Shown: piece after piece, positions 36,922 to 45,916 of the stretch | Numbering within the stretch: the stretch's first letter is position 1 | How the letters are laid out: the number at the start of each line of letters is the position of its first letter | Assembly (NCBI GenBank): GCA_910579585.1 | Contig: CAJTVA010000001.1 | Coordinates: 33,992 to 97,991, forward strand | Reading direction: 5' to 3' | Source of the DNA: an uncultured Christensenella sp. | Lineage (GTDB): Bacteria > Bacillota > Clostridia > Christensenellales > Borkfalkiaceae | Length of the DNA stretch: 64,000 bases | Position numbers and translations under genes: made by a program | The notes under the pieces: generated by a model | Database searches by the model: none | What the model was told of the DNA's origin: nothing | What the model saw: the letters and a program-made list of their open reading frames with translations, nothing else

Positions 36922-38248
36922 AATCGTAATCTCCCGTTCGCCCGTACAAATCATAAGCGTCCGTTCTTTCGATAATCACTTCAAGATACTCGCCTTGCAC
37001 GGCAGAGTTAGCATTAAAATAGACTTTACCGTCAATTTCGGGCGCTTGAAAATACGCTCTTCCGACGAAACAGTTTTTTTCGTAGTCGATACCGTCGCAA
37101 AGCACCCTAAGTGTTTTGCCGACGTAGTTTTGAAGCTTTTTAAAGGAAATCTCTTTCTGCGCCGCGTAAAGCCTTTTGACCCGCTTTTTCTTGACCGAAT
37201 AAGGCATTTGTCCTTTAAGCTTATAAGCCGCGGTATCGGGCTCGCGTGAGTACGCGAAGAAACCGCAATTGTCAAGCTGAGCTTTTTGCAGAAAGTCGGC
37301 AAGTCCGTCGACTTCTTCCTCTGTTTCCGTGGGGAAACCCGCAATAAACGTCGAGCGGATTGCAATTTCGGGAATTTCCTCCCGCAACTTTTTGAAAAGA
37401 CTTAAATACTTCTCCCTTCCCTCAGGGCGGTTCATAAGCTTTAAAATTCTGTCCTCGCTGTGTTGCAGAGGAATATCGAGATATTTGATTATTTTAGGAT
37501 TGTCCCGAATTTCCGAAATCAGTTCGTCGTCAATCATATCGGGATAACAGTACAATAATCTTACACTATTAATGTTGACAAGTTCTGTCAGGTTTTTTAA
37601 AATTTTTACTAAATTTTTTTGTCCTTTGTCTAAACCGTACCTTGTGACGTCCTGTGCGACAAGAATAAGCTCCGACACGTCGCCTAGGTTTTCCGCTTCA
37701 TTTACAAGCGATTCCATAGGGTAACTGACGTACCTGCCGCGTATTTTGGGAATTAAACAATAGGTGCAACGGTTGTTACAGCCGTCGGCTATTTTTAAAT
37801 AAGCGTAGTGTGCGGGCGTTGTTACCACCCTTTCGCCGCTGAACGAGTGTGAACCCGTGCCGACGAAATTCACCCTTTCGCCGTCATAAGATTTTTCGAG
37901 TGCGTCGAAAAATTTGTCGTAGTCGTCCGTACCGAGGAAAACGTCCGCTTCGGTGAGCGCGGAAAAAGTTTCATCTGCGTATTTTTGGGGCAGACAGCCA
38001 GTAACCACAATCTTTTCCAGATTTTCACTCTTTAAAACCGAATACTCGATAACGGTTTCGATAGCTTCTTTCCGTGCTTCGTTCAAGAAAGCGCAAGTGT
38101 TTATGATTAGTACTTGAGCTGTGCCCGCATCGTCGGTTATCGTACAGCCGTTTGATTTAAGTATTGCCAATAATTTCTCGGTATCTACACGGTTTTTATC
38201 GCAACCGAGAGAAATTACACCGAATTTTTTGGCTTTAATGTCAGTCAT
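36914..38248 (-). CDS. rimO: Ribosomal protein S12 methylthiotransferase
   Basis: 444 residues from the ATG at 38246-38248; an in-frame GTG nine bases earlier is possible. A UPF0004 domain (SLGCDKNRVDTEKLL) is followed by a radical-SAM domain with DGCNNRCTYCLIPKIRGRY (CxxxCxxC) and a TRAM domain at the end. RimO methylthiolates an aspartate of ribosomal protein S12; the DKNRVD sequence after the first Cys separates it from MiaB, which has QMNVHE here. The start overlaps the ftsK end by eight bases. Confidence 0.94.
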   Translation of the reverse strand: MTDIKAKKFGVISLGCDKNRVDTEKLLAILKSNGCTITDDAGTAQVLIINTCAFLNEARKEAIETVIEYSVLKSENLEKIVVTGCLPQKYADETFSALTEADVFLGTDDYDKFFDALEKSYDGERVNFVGTGSHSFSGERVVTTPAHYAYLKIADGCNNRCTYCLIPKIRGRYVSYPMESLVNEAENLGDVSELILVAQDVTRYGLDKGQKNLVKILKNLTELVNINSVRLLYCYPDMIDDELISEIRDNPKIIKYLDIPLQHSEDRILKLMNRPEGREKYLSLFKKLREEIPEIAIRSTFIAGFPTETEEEVDGLADFLQKAQLDNCGFFAYSREPDTAAYKLKGQMPYSVKKKRVKRLYAAQKEISFKKLQNYVGKTLRVLCDGIDYEKNCFVGRAYFQAPEIDGKVYFNANSAVQGEYLEVIIERTDAYDLYGRTGDYDYE

Positions 38249-41200
38249 CAACTTCACCGTAAATGTTGAAGAATTCGTCTTTGGAAAGCAAAACTTTTCT
38301 GGGTTTAGAGCCCTCGGACGGAGTTACGTAGTTCATATTCTCCATCCAGTCGATAATTTTGCAGGCTTTAATATAGCCGACGGGAAAACGACGCTGTATC
38401 ATAGAAACCGAAGCCTGATTCGAAGTCACACAGTACTTCAACGCTTTTATAAACGTATCGTCAATCTTGGTTTCCACGTCGTCTCCGTCACCGCCGCCGC
38501 TGACCATCGAGCTTGCCGTTTCTTCCTGCTCAACAGTATTGATGAAGTCGGAAACGCTCTGGTCGAAGTAAGTTTCGTTATTGGCTTTGACGAAGTCCGT
38601 GACTTTCTGCACCTCGTGAGTGTCAACGAAGCAACACTGAATACGCGCAAGGTCGGGGTTTTCGTTCGAACGGAAATACGAGTCGCCCTTGCCGAGAAGT
38701 TTCTCTGCGCCGCCAATATCGAAAATGGTTCTAGAGTCGTCGAAAGAGTTGACCTTGAAGCCTATACGCGTGGGCAAGTTTGACTTAATAAGACCGGTAA
38801 TACAGTCAACCGAGGGGCGTTGCGTTGCAAGAATCAGATGTATGCCGCAGGCGCGAGCTTTCTGCACGAGCTTTATAATTCTGCTTTCAATGTCCTTTTT
38901 GGCTTGAAGCATAAGGTCTCCGAACTCGTCAAGCACGACTACGATTTTAGGAAGTTTTTCCTCGCCATCGGGCAAGTGGGCGTTATACTCGTCGAGGTTT
39001 TTGGTCGCAACACCATGTTCGGTCATATCTTTGAAAAGACCGTAGCGTCGTTCCATTTCCTTAATTGCCCAGTTCAGCGCCTTGATTGCTTTATCTACGT
39101 CGTAGATAATTTCATTTATCATAAGGTGCGGCAACTTATCGTAGGAAATAAACTCGACCTGCTTAGGGTCAACCAGTATAAGGCGCAACTCTTCTGGTCC
39201 GTACTTATAGAGAAGACTGACAAGCAAAGCGCTTAAGCAGATACTTTTACCGCTGCCCGTGGTACCAGCGACAAGCAAATGGGGCATCTTGGTTATGTCG
39301 GGGCAGACGACTTCGCCGTCAACGTTCTTACCGAGTGCGAAAGTAAGCGAATTTTTCTTACTGTTGATGAACACTGAATTGGCAAGCATCGATTTGAGCC
39401 CGACTATTGACCGCTTATTATTTGGTACCTCTATCGAAAGCGCACCCTTAGAATAGTTGAGGTATGCGGTGACGTTCTCTTTCATAAGCTCCATTGCGAT
39501 TGCATCGCGATAGCCGAGAGACCGCTTTATGTTGGTTTTGTCGTGAATTATGACGTCGTAACGCGTTATAGACGGACCTATCGTGACGTTTGCGACTTCG
39601 CTTGAAATTTTATATCTTTCAAGCGCCTGAACAATTGTACGCTTGTTATCCTCTATCTCGCCCGTATTTACGTTCGAATTTTCGGGATAGTCGTCCAACA
39701 GGTCGAGAGTCGGACGGACGTAACGCTTCCAGACGTGCTTGGGCTTTTCTTCCGCTTTCTCTGCGGGCGGTTCGGATTGAACGGGCTCGGGCTTTCTTGC
39801 CACGGGTCTGCGGGTTTCGGGTATCGGCGTTACAGGGGGAACGGCGCGTTCGGTTCTTTCAGGACGCTCCGCAAGTCTGTCAGCACGGACTGAGAAAATA
39901 TCGTCGTCGCTATCGTCGAACAGGTCTGCGTTGCTACGCTCAGTCCTGTCGGCGGAAGCCCCGCTTTTATCCGTTCTTTCGTTACGAACGCTTTCACTGC
40001 GCAAGTTATCGCCACGAGTACCGTCACCGCGGACACTGTCGCCGCCAAACAAATTGTAAACGTCGCCACCCGTCACGGAGGGCTTATCATCTTTTATTGC
40101 TTCGGGCTCCTCAATCTTAGGCGCCGATTCCGAAAAGCCCGTTACTCTGTCTTGTACGGGCGGTGTATAGGGCTCGTCCGCCTGCGCAGTGGGCTCGGGA
40201 GTTTCGTTCCCGTAAATATCCGCATCGTCATAAGAGTCGTAATAACGGCTGTCTTCTGGCGCTGAATAATCGTTTACGGGTTCGTTGTATCTATCCTGCT
40301 CCCTTGCAGGCTCTACTACGTAATTGGCGGGCATCGCCGACGGTTGTCCATAAACGTTCTGCTGATAAATTTCCGAATAGCTTTGCGGTGCGGAAGCTTT
40401 CTGCTTCAAATTTTCAGGGTTAGAAGTGAAACTGCTGAGATAATCAGCTTCGCTGGTCACAGGGTGATTAAAATAGGAATTTTCGTTGAAAATCATATTT
40501 CTTCTGTAACTTTCAGCGGCGAATTCACCCTTTTCGAATAAAATTTTACGACCGAGATTTTTCTGTGAAAATTTATTGTTTTCCGCAGCAACGGGTTTTT
40601 GCGGCTGTTCGGAAACAACGTACTGTGGCTGAACCTCGGGCGCATACTCGAATTTTACAGGCACGGGCTCGGGGGTGGCTTTAGAGTAGCTTTCCTCTAC
40701 GTCCTCGTCCTTTATCTTCGATTTACGGAAGCCGTGCACAAAGACCGTTCCTTTAAACGACCAGAAAACCAGAAGCCCGCACAGAACCGACAGTAAGCCG
40801 AATATTACGTATGCGGTAACGTAACCGCCGATTGCAAGTACGGGATATACAAAAATCGCAGAAACGACACCACCGAGAGTGTAGCCTGCGTAACCGTACT
40901 GCGCGTTCATATAACAGTCGGATATATACTTGCCGTAACCGCTTACAGGATAGGAATTAGTGGAAACCGCGTGGAAAAGAAGAAACAAAGCAAAAGCAGT
41001 CAGACAAATCGTGACCGTCTTTTTAAAGCCGATTTTAAACTTCTTTCCGAATGTAAGCCATTCGCCGAAATAACCCAAAAGCACGACGAACAAAATCGAG
41101 CCATAGCCGAAAGTACCGAACAAAAACGTGCAAATACCCGCACCGATGCCTGCAAAAATCGCATCGAAACTGAAAAGCATTATAAGAACGACAACGCTGA

Positions 41201-41282
41201 AAAGCATCATCGTCATTCCTATCGTTTCTCGGGTCAGAATATAAGATATTTTTTCGCTTTTTGATTTTTTCTTATCGCCCAC
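38241..41282 (-). CDS. ftsK: DNA translocase FtsK/SpoIIIE
   Basis: 1013 residues from a GTG start with GGAG nine bases upstream. Four membrane helices occupy about residues 15-180. A disordered acidic/Pro-rich linker of about 330 residues follows. The RecA-like motor has Walker A VAGTTGSGKSICLSALL, VVLDEFGDLM (Walker B) and LATQRPSVDCITGLIK. A C-terminal winged-helix gamma domain (SNQASVSMIQRRFPVGYIKACKIIDWMENM) reads the orienting sequences. It pumps chromosomal DNA through the closing septum. The linker contains repeated RxxxRxER-like segments (VRGDGTRGDNLRSESVRNERTD). It heads a long leftward operon. Confidence 0.95.
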   Translation of the reverse strand: MGDKKKSKSEKISYILTRETIGMTMMLFSVVVLIMLFSFDAIFAGIGAGICTFLFGTFGYGSILFVVLLGYFGEWLTFGKKFKIGFKKTVTICLTAFALFLLFHAVSTNSYPVSGYGKYISDCYMNAQYGYAGYTLGGVVSAIFVYPVLAIGGYVTAYVIFGLLSVLCGLLVFWSFKGTVFVHGFRKSKIKDEDVEESYSKATPEPVPVKFEYAPEVQPQYVVSEQPQKPVAAENNKFSQKNLGRKILFEKGEFAAESYRRNMIFNENSYFNHPVTSEADYLSSFTSNPENLKQKASAPQSYSEIYQQNVYGQPSAMPANYVVEPAREQDRYNEPVNDYSAPEDSRYYDSYDDADIYGNETPEPTAQADEPYTPPVQDRVTGFSESAPKIEEPEAIKDDKPSVTGGDVYNLFGGDSVRGDGTRGDNLRSESVRNERTDKSGASADRTERSNADLFDDSDDDIFSVRADRLAERPERTERAVPPVTPIPETRRPVARKPEPVQSEPPAEKAEEKPKHVWKRYVRPTLDLLDDYPENSNVNTGEIEDNKRTIVQALERYKISSEVANVTIGPSITRYDVIIHDKTNIKRSLGYRDAIAMELMKENVTAYLNYSKGALSIEVPNNKRSIVGLKSMLANSVFINSKKNSLTFALGKNVDGEVVCPDITKMPHLLVAGTTGSGKSICLSALLVSLLYKYGPEELRLILVDPKQVEFISYDKLPHLMINEIIYDVDKAIKALNWAIKEMERRYGLFKDMTEHGVATKNLDEYNAHLPDGEEKLPKIVVVLDEFGDLMLQAKKDIESRIIKLVQKARACGIHLILATQRPSVDCITGLIKSNLPTRIGFKVNSFDDSRTIFDIGGAEKLLGKGDSYFRSNENPDLARIQCCFVDTHEVQKVTDFVKANNETYFDQSVSDFINTVEQEETASSMVSGGGDGDDVETKIDDTFIKALKYCVTSNQASVSMIQRRFPVGYIKACKIIDWMENMNYVTPSEGSKPRKVLLSKDEFFNIYGEVDD

Positions 41283-41333
41283 TTTAAAAATCTCCGAATA
41301 TATAAAAGCCGTATAAAATAATTTTCTTTCATT

Positions 41334-41362
41334 ATTATATCATCTCACGAAAAAAATGACAA
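41334..41362 (-). promoter_or_regulatory. Sigma-A promoter for ftsK operon
   Basis: Minus strand: TTGTCA (41357-41362), 17-base spacer, TATAAT (41334-41339). It leaves a leader of about 45 bases. Confidence 0.8.
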
Positions 41363-41398
41363 CAAAATGAAAAGCCAAATTAAATTTATTTATGGATA

Positions 41399-41429
41399 AA
41401 TAAAAGCGTCCTGAACGGGCGCTTTTATT
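41399..41429. terminator. Terminator between murC and ftsK
   Basis: A 13-bp stem with one G-T pair (41399-41411 with 41417-41429) and a 5-base loop, flanked by A/T-rich runs. It lies 142 bases beyond the murC stop. The remaining spacer up to murC (41430-41570) is A/T-rich and shows no gene that I can support. Confidence 0.75.
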
Positions 41430-41570
41430 ACTTAATTCAGTTATATTTATTCATTTAATAAAAAGAAGCTTTACAATATAATTTTTGCGTTGCACCAATA
41501 ATATGCGCTAGTTAATAACTATTTTTAAGTCGAGTGAACGCAACTTTATATATTTAATATTTGTGAATAA

Positions 41571-42890
41571 TTATACATTTATAATTCTTTTTGCAATTTC
41601 GTAGATGTCACCCGCACCAAGAAAAAGTACAGTGTCATTCGCTCTTGCGGCACGGATAAAATCCGTTATATCCTTTTCGCAGTCGCCGTAGCGCGAACGT
41701 TTAACGCTATGCGACAGTGTAAGCGCGCTTCCCCTATCGTCGAAATACTCGCGGGCGGCAAATGTTCGGTATATCATAAGATTATTTACGCCTGAAAGCG
41801 CTTTTACGAAATCTTTGAACAGGTTTTTCGTGCGAGAATACGTATGAGGCTGGAACACCACGTAAAGCTTTCCCTTGTTGATTTTTTTGATTGCCGAAAG
41901 CGTTGCCGATATTTCGTCCGGGTGATGCGCGTAATCGGCAATACAGAGCGCGCCTTTAAATTTGCCCAGACACTCGAACCGTCTTTCAACCCCGCAAAAG
42001 TCGGCTAACCCTTCCTTTATCCTTGCAAACGGGACACCTGCCGAACGGGCGGCGGCAATTGCCGCAAGTGCGTTTAAAACGTTGTGTTTGCCGTATACGT
42101 TGAGGTCTACGCCCCCGAGAACCCCGTCGCCGTCATAGGCGGTAAAGCTGTAAAACCCGTGTTTACAGACTACGTTTCGGGCGTAATATTTGGCGCTCTT
42201 TTCGTAGCCGAAAGTTACCCCCTCCACTTTTAAATCACCATAAGGCACAATTGAAATTTCCGCGCTTTCCGCGAACAGCTTATAAGACTGACGCAGGTTC
42301 TGAACCGAGCCGTAGCATTCCAGATGGTCGGGCGCGCTATTTAAGACCACGGCGATGTCGGGCTTTAATAAAAGAAAGTTTTTCTTGTATTCGCAAGCTT
42401 CGGTTATAAAGAAGTCATTGCCGCTGTAAAAGCTGTTTAAAAACTTTTTATCCCTACCGCCGATATGTGCGCCGAACTTAGCGCCAGCACTCGCAAAAAT
42501 ATGCACGAGCATAGCCGTACACGTCGTTTTGCCGTGACATCCCGACACCGCTATCACTCTTTTGAAACCGCGGCTGACTTCATACAGAAGCTGACCGCGC
42601 GATAAAATAATTTTGTTCAGCTCACGCGCTTCCATAAGCTGAAAATCGTTTTCCTGAACGGCGTCGGTATAGACTACCACGTCGTAAAAATGCACGCTTC
42701 CTTTGTCGTTCCCAATTTCCACTTTTGCGCCCGCCTTTTCAAGCTCGTCAGTATAAATACTGGAAACGTTGTCGCTTCCGCCTACTTTCTTACCGCACGA
42801 CAGAATATATTTTGCAAGTCCGCTCATACTAACTCCACCGATACCGATAAAATAATAACTAAGATAACCGTCCAAAAATCTTTTCCGCAT
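41571..42890 (-). CDS. murC: UDP-N-acetylmuramate-L-alanine ligase
   Basis: 439 residues. The UDP-binding Rossmann segment is YFIGIGGVSMSGLAKYILSCGKKVGGSD; the ATP loop is SGCHGKTTCTAML; the Mur ligase central and C-terminal domains follow (DYAHHPDEISATLSAI, QPHTYSRTKNLF). It adds L-Ala to UDP-MurNAc, the first peptide step of wall precursor synthesis. It stands alone, divergent from spoVG, outside the main division/wall cluster. Confidence 0.95.
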   Translation of the reverse strand: MRKRFLDGYLSYYFIGIGGVSMSGLAKYILSCGKKVGGSDNVSSIYTDELEKAGAKVEIGNDKGSVHFYDVVVYTDAVQENDFQLMEARELNKIILSRGQLLYEVSRGFKRVIAVSGCHGKTTCTAMLVHIFASAGAKFGAHIGGRDKKFLNSFYSGNDFFITEACEYKKNFLLLKPDIAVVLNSAPDHLECYGSVQNLRQSYKLFAESAEISIVPYGDLKVEGVTFGYEKSAKYYARNVVCKHGFYSFTAYDGDGVLGGVDLNVYGKHNVLNALAAIAAARSAGVPFARIKEGLADFCGVERRFECLGKFKGALCIADYAHHPDEISATLSAIKKINKGKLYVVFQPHTYSRTKNLFKDFVKALSGVNNLMIYRTFAAREYFDDRGSALTLSHSVKRSRYGDCEKDITDFIRAARANDTVLFLGAGDIYEIAKRIINV

Positions 42891-42973
42891 ATTAAATTTT
42901 ATTAATTATTTTGTTTAAATAGCACGAATTTTAAAGTTTTTTAAAAAATTTGCGAAAATTTTTGAAATAAGTA

Positions 42974-43002
42974 TTGAATTATTAATACTTTTATTGTACA
43001 AT
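42974..43002 (+). promoter_or_regulatory. Sigma-A promoter for spoVG
   Basis: TTGAAT (42974-42979), 17-base spacer, TACAAT (42997-43002), then GGTAGGTG before the ATG. In Bacillus spoVG is read by sigma-H; here a vegetative promoter fits well. Confidence 0.7.
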
Positions 43003-43036
43003 TAAGTCAATGAAAGTATTATCTGGTAGGTGAATT

Positions 43037-43309
43037 ATGGAAATCTCAGATGTACGAATCAGGTTAATTAACAAAGGGGACAATAAACTTAAAGCAGTTG
43101 CTTCGATCACCATTGACAAATGCTTTGTCGTGCACGATATCAAAATTATCGATTCAACCGAAGGCGCGTTTATTGCAATGCCCAGCAGAAAAACTAATGA
43201 TGGCGATTATAAGGATATTGCACATCCACTTGACACAGCGACCCGAGACATTTTGAAAAAAGCAATCCTTACGGCTTACTATGATGAACTTAAAAATAGG
43301 TCTATTTAG
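43037..43309 (+). CDS. spoVG: SpoVG-type regulator
   Basis: 90 residues, essentially the whole family: MEISDVRIRLI, KAVASITIDKCFVVHDIKII, GAFIAMPSRKTNDGDYKDIAHPL. SpoVG is a small RNA/DNA-binding regulator tied to septation and sporulation, and is also found in non-sporulating species. The RBS GGTAGGTG precedes the ATG. It sits between murC and ftsZ with its own promoter and terminator, next to genes whose products it is thought to affect. Confidence 0.95.
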   Translation: MEISDVRIRLINKGDNKLKAVASITIDKCFVVHDIKIIDSTEGAFIAMPSRKTNDGDYKDIAHPLDTATRDILKKAILTAYYDELKNRSI

Positions 43310-43340
43310 TTTTCCGTCAGTTAAATAATACTGAATTTGT

Positions 43341-43378
43341 AAACGAAAAGCGCACGCTAAAACGTGCGCTTTTCGTTT
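43341..43378. terminator. Bidirectional terminator between spoVG and ftsZ
   Basis: Perfect 16-bp stem (43341-43356 with 43363-43378), 6-base loop, and a T-run after it; the ftsZ stop is 10 bases away on the other strand. Confidence 0.92.
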
Positions 43379-43387
43379 TTACTTTTT

Positions 43388-44656
43388 TCAGTTGTCGCGT
43401 TTTTTACCGAAATTCTTTAAAAGCTGTGCAAATTTAGGAACGTTTTTCTCGGGCTGGCGCTCGATATTAATTTCCTCACGCACAGGCTGAACGGGTTGTA
43501 CGGGCTGAACGGGCGGTGCATACTGCACGGGGGGTCTTTCTTGCTGTATAGGCTGAACGGGTTGAACGGGTTTATAGTAAGGCTCGTTCACAGTCATTCT
43601 TCTCATTCCGCCTGCACCGTAAAGCCCGTCGTCGTAAGCTTGGTGGTTGCCTGAATATTTAATCTGCTCCTCTTCGCGGCGGGTGGTATCGTAGCCGGGG
43701 AAGCCCGTTGCAATTACTGTTATTTCGACCTCGTCCTGAACGTTGGGGTCTATTCTCGCACCGAAGATAATGTTCGCGGACGCATCGACAACGCTTTTAA
43801 TAAGTTCGGCCGCATCGGTTACTTCGTCAATGGTCAAATCTTTGCCGCCTACTACGTTTAAAATGACGCCGCGCGCGCCCTCTATCGTGGTTTCGAGAAG
43901 CGGGCAGTTAACCGCAACGCGGACGGCTTCTATAATTCTGTTGTCGCCCTTGGCAACGCCGACACCGAGGTGCGCAATACCCTTGTCCTTTAAAATCGTT
44001 TTGACGTCTGCAAAGTCGAGGTTAATCAGCGAAGGGTTAACAATAAGCTCGGTAAGCCCTCTTATACTCTGCTTTAAGATGTCGTCGGCAACGCGAAGCG
44101 CTTCGGTCATAGGGGTGTTCCTCTCAACGACGGTCTTTATCTTGTCGTTGGGAATTACGATAAGCGTATCTACGTATTTTTTGAGGTTGTCAAGCCCTTT
44201 CGCCGTGTTTTCCATACGCTTTTTGCCCTCGAAACTGAAAGGTTCGGTTACGACGGCTATCGTCAGTATTTTCATATCCCTCGCTATCTTTGCGATAACG
44301 GGTGCGGCGCCTGTACCCGTGCCGCCGCCCATACCTGCGGTTATGAAAAGAAGGTCTGTGCCTTTTATTGCATCGGTAAGTAAATCCTTGCTTTCTTCCG
44401 CAGCCGCTCTGCCCACCTCGGGGTCGGCACCTGCGCCAAGACCTTTCGTAAGCGCACTGCCTATCTGAATTTTATTTTCGCAGGGTGAAAGCGTCAAAAT
44501 CTGGCTGTCCGTATTAACAACATAATATTCGGCGCTCGTTATGCCTGCGTCCAACATTCTGTTAACGGCGTTGTTGCCTGCGCCGCCAACGCCAACAACC
44601 TTGATTCTGGCTCTGCCCGTTATATTCGAGCCTATTCCGTGTAAATCGTTAAACAT
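43388..44656 (-). CDS. ftsZ: Cell division protein FtsZ
   Basis: 422 residues. Tubulin-like GTPase: IKVVGVGGAGNNAVNRM, the signature GGGTGTGAAP, and the synergy region NLDFADVKTILKDKG and IIFGARIDPNVQDEVEITVIATGF. The C-terminal linker is rich in PVQ units (repeats of PVQPVQP), and the tail VPKFAQLLKNFGKKRDN is a basic version of the usual FtsA/SepF-binding peptide. It forms the division ring. It follows ftsA by 30 bases and ends at a strong shared terminator. Confidence 0.97.
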   Translation of the reverse strand: MFNDLHGIGSNITGRARIKVVGVGGAGNNAVNRMLDAGITSAEYYVVNTDSQILTLSPCENKIQIGSALTKGLGAGADPEVGRAAAEESKDLLTDAIKGTDLLFITAGMGGGTGTGAAPVIAKIARDMKILTIAVVTEPFSFEGKKRMENTAKGLDNLKKYVDTLIVIPNDKIKTVVERNTPMTEALRVADDILKQSIRGLTELIVNPSLINLDFADVKTILKDKGIAHLGVGVAKGDNRIIEAVRVAVNCPLLETTIEGARGVILNVVGGKDLTIDEVTDAAELIKSVVDASANIIFGARIDPNVQDEVEITVIATGFPGYDTTRREEEQIKYSGNHQAYDDGLYGAGGMRRMTVNEPYYKPVQPVQPIQQERPPVQYAPPVQPVQPVQPVREEINIERQPEKNVPKFAQLLKNFGKKRDN

Positions 44657-44686
44657 ATTTAACCTCCGTTAATGGTTAATTAAGAA

Positions 44687-45805
44687 TTATTCAGCGTCTT
44701 CCAAAGCCATATCCAAAAGGCTTAAAAAAGATGAAAAGTGCGGTTTATCGTAATAAGGAACCCGCGGTGAAACGACCTCGACGCTCTTTACAAGCCTGCC
44801 TGCAAGATGCTCCGCAGTGCCACGAACGACCTTTATACCCTCGCCCGTGACAAGCAACGGCTTTCCGTCGATATTCCTGCCGGAAAAACTTTGGCGGCAT
44901 TCTTCGATAGTTTCGCAAACGCCGTCAAGCCCTTCACGAATAATATCGCGAAGCTTTGCGGTGGAAAACTTATAAGTCGTTCCGCCGTAAATGCATTCCT
45001 CATAGCTTGTAAGCTTCTCTTTTGCGTTCAGATTTACCGTAGAAAGAAATGTCGAAGCGACCTCGAAAGGAATATCAAGCTCGGTCATAAGATAAAAAGC
45101 TATATGCCCTATACCGACAGAGAACGACTCGCTGTACAAAAGTCCGTTGCCGCAGATAACGCTGTACGTTGACGAGATGTATCCGAAATCAAACAAAACA
45201 GCGCATTCGTCGCGACGTTCGGGTTCGACCAGATACATTGCTTCGGCGCAACAGGTCGGGATAAGATTGACGGTAGCAATTTCTTTGAACCTTTTGAAAG
45301 CCGCCATAACGCAGCCGATAAAGGAGTCTTTACACTGATAAAAACAGCACTTGCCCTGCAAACTGTCGCTTACGGCGCCAACAGGGTCAATAACTTTACG
45401 CTTGTCCGACAAAACGAAGTAAAGCGTACCGCGCCGTATCGTTTTCCACTCCTCGCCGCTTGCGGGGGCACAAAGCTCAATAAGCGTTTTACAGTCGCTT
45501 GCTGTGATTTTTTTTGCGGAGTGGAAGCTTATCGCCTTGTCCGCATTGACGAGCTTAATGAATTCACCGGGCACGCCGACGTAAAAACTCTTTATCCCGC
45601 TGCCGCCCGAAAGGGTGCTTTTAACTACATCTGCGACGGAGGAAATGAAATTTTCTACGTCTAAAAGCTCGCCCTCGGCATAACCGTCGTACGCGCAGGA
45701 ATATTTACTTTTAATAATGAACGTACCGTTTACGCCCCTTTCCCCGACGACCGCAGTCATCTCGGCTGAACGGATATCCAAAATCGCTACGCAGTTAGAG
45801 CGCAT
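44687..45805 (-). CDS. ftsA: FtsA-like division protein (divergent)
   Basis: 372 residues from the ATG at 45803-45805, chosen because GGGG lies nine bases upstream; an earlier in-frame ATG (45820) is possible. Actin-like features are weak but present: VAILDIRSAEMTAVVGE (phosphate 1), a central AVLFDFGYISSTYSVICGNGLLYSESFSVGIGHI (phosphate 2) and PLLVTGEGIKV. The C-terminus LLDMALEDAE is short, without a clear amphipathic membrane helix. The position directly before ftsZ supports the call. FtsA tethers FtsZ to the membrane; a missing anchor would be notable. Confidence 0.8.
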   Translation of the reverse strand: MRSNCVAILDIRSAEMTAVVGERGVNGTFIIKSKYSCAYDGYAEGELLDVENFISSVADVVKSTLSGGSGIKSFYVGVPGEFIKLVNADKAISFHSAKKITASDCKTLIELCAPASGEEWKTIRRGTLYFVLSDKRKVIDPVGAVSDSLQGKCCFYQCKDSFIGCVMAAFKRFKEIATVNLIPTCCAEAMYLVEPERRDECAVLFDFGYISSTYSVICGNGLLYSESFSVGIGHIAFYLMTELDIPFEVASTFLSTVNLNAKEKLTSYEECIYGGTTYKFSTAKLRDIIREGLDGVCETIEECRQSFSGRNIDGKPLLVTGEGIKVVRGTAEHLAGRLVKSVEVVSPRVPYYDKPHFSSFLSLLDMALEDAE

Positions 45806-45840
45806 ACGCACAAGCCCCATTTTACTATATTATATAATTA

Positions 45841-45869
45841 ATTATATAATAGCCCCATTAAAAAGTCAA
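45841..45869 (-). promoter_or_regulatory. Sigma-A promoter for ftsA-ftsZ
   Basis: Minus strand: TTGACT (45864-45869), 17-base spacer, TATAAT (45841-45846). The -10 box is part of a 22-bp AT-only palindrome at 45829-45850, whose other half holds a second TATAAT. Together with the terminator upstream it makes ftsA-ftsZ a separate transcript. Confidence 0.8.
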
Positions 45870-45881
45870 CAGAATTAACAA

Positions 45882-45907
45882 AAAAAGCGGTGCGCGCACC
45901 GCTTTTT
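45882..45907. terminator. Terminator of the mraZ-to-ftsQ transcript
   Basis: A 26-bp perfect palindrome with A and T ends and a GC core, ten bases beyond the ftsQ stop. It separates the wall gene run from ftsA-ftsZ. Confidence 0.85.
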
Positions 45908-45916
45908 AAATTCCTT

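Noticed and set aside
41430..41570. Small gene in the spacer between murC and the ftsK promoter
   Set aside because: No frame longer than about 20 codons with a ribosome binding site; the stretch is A/T-rich and unstructured apart from the terminator already listed.
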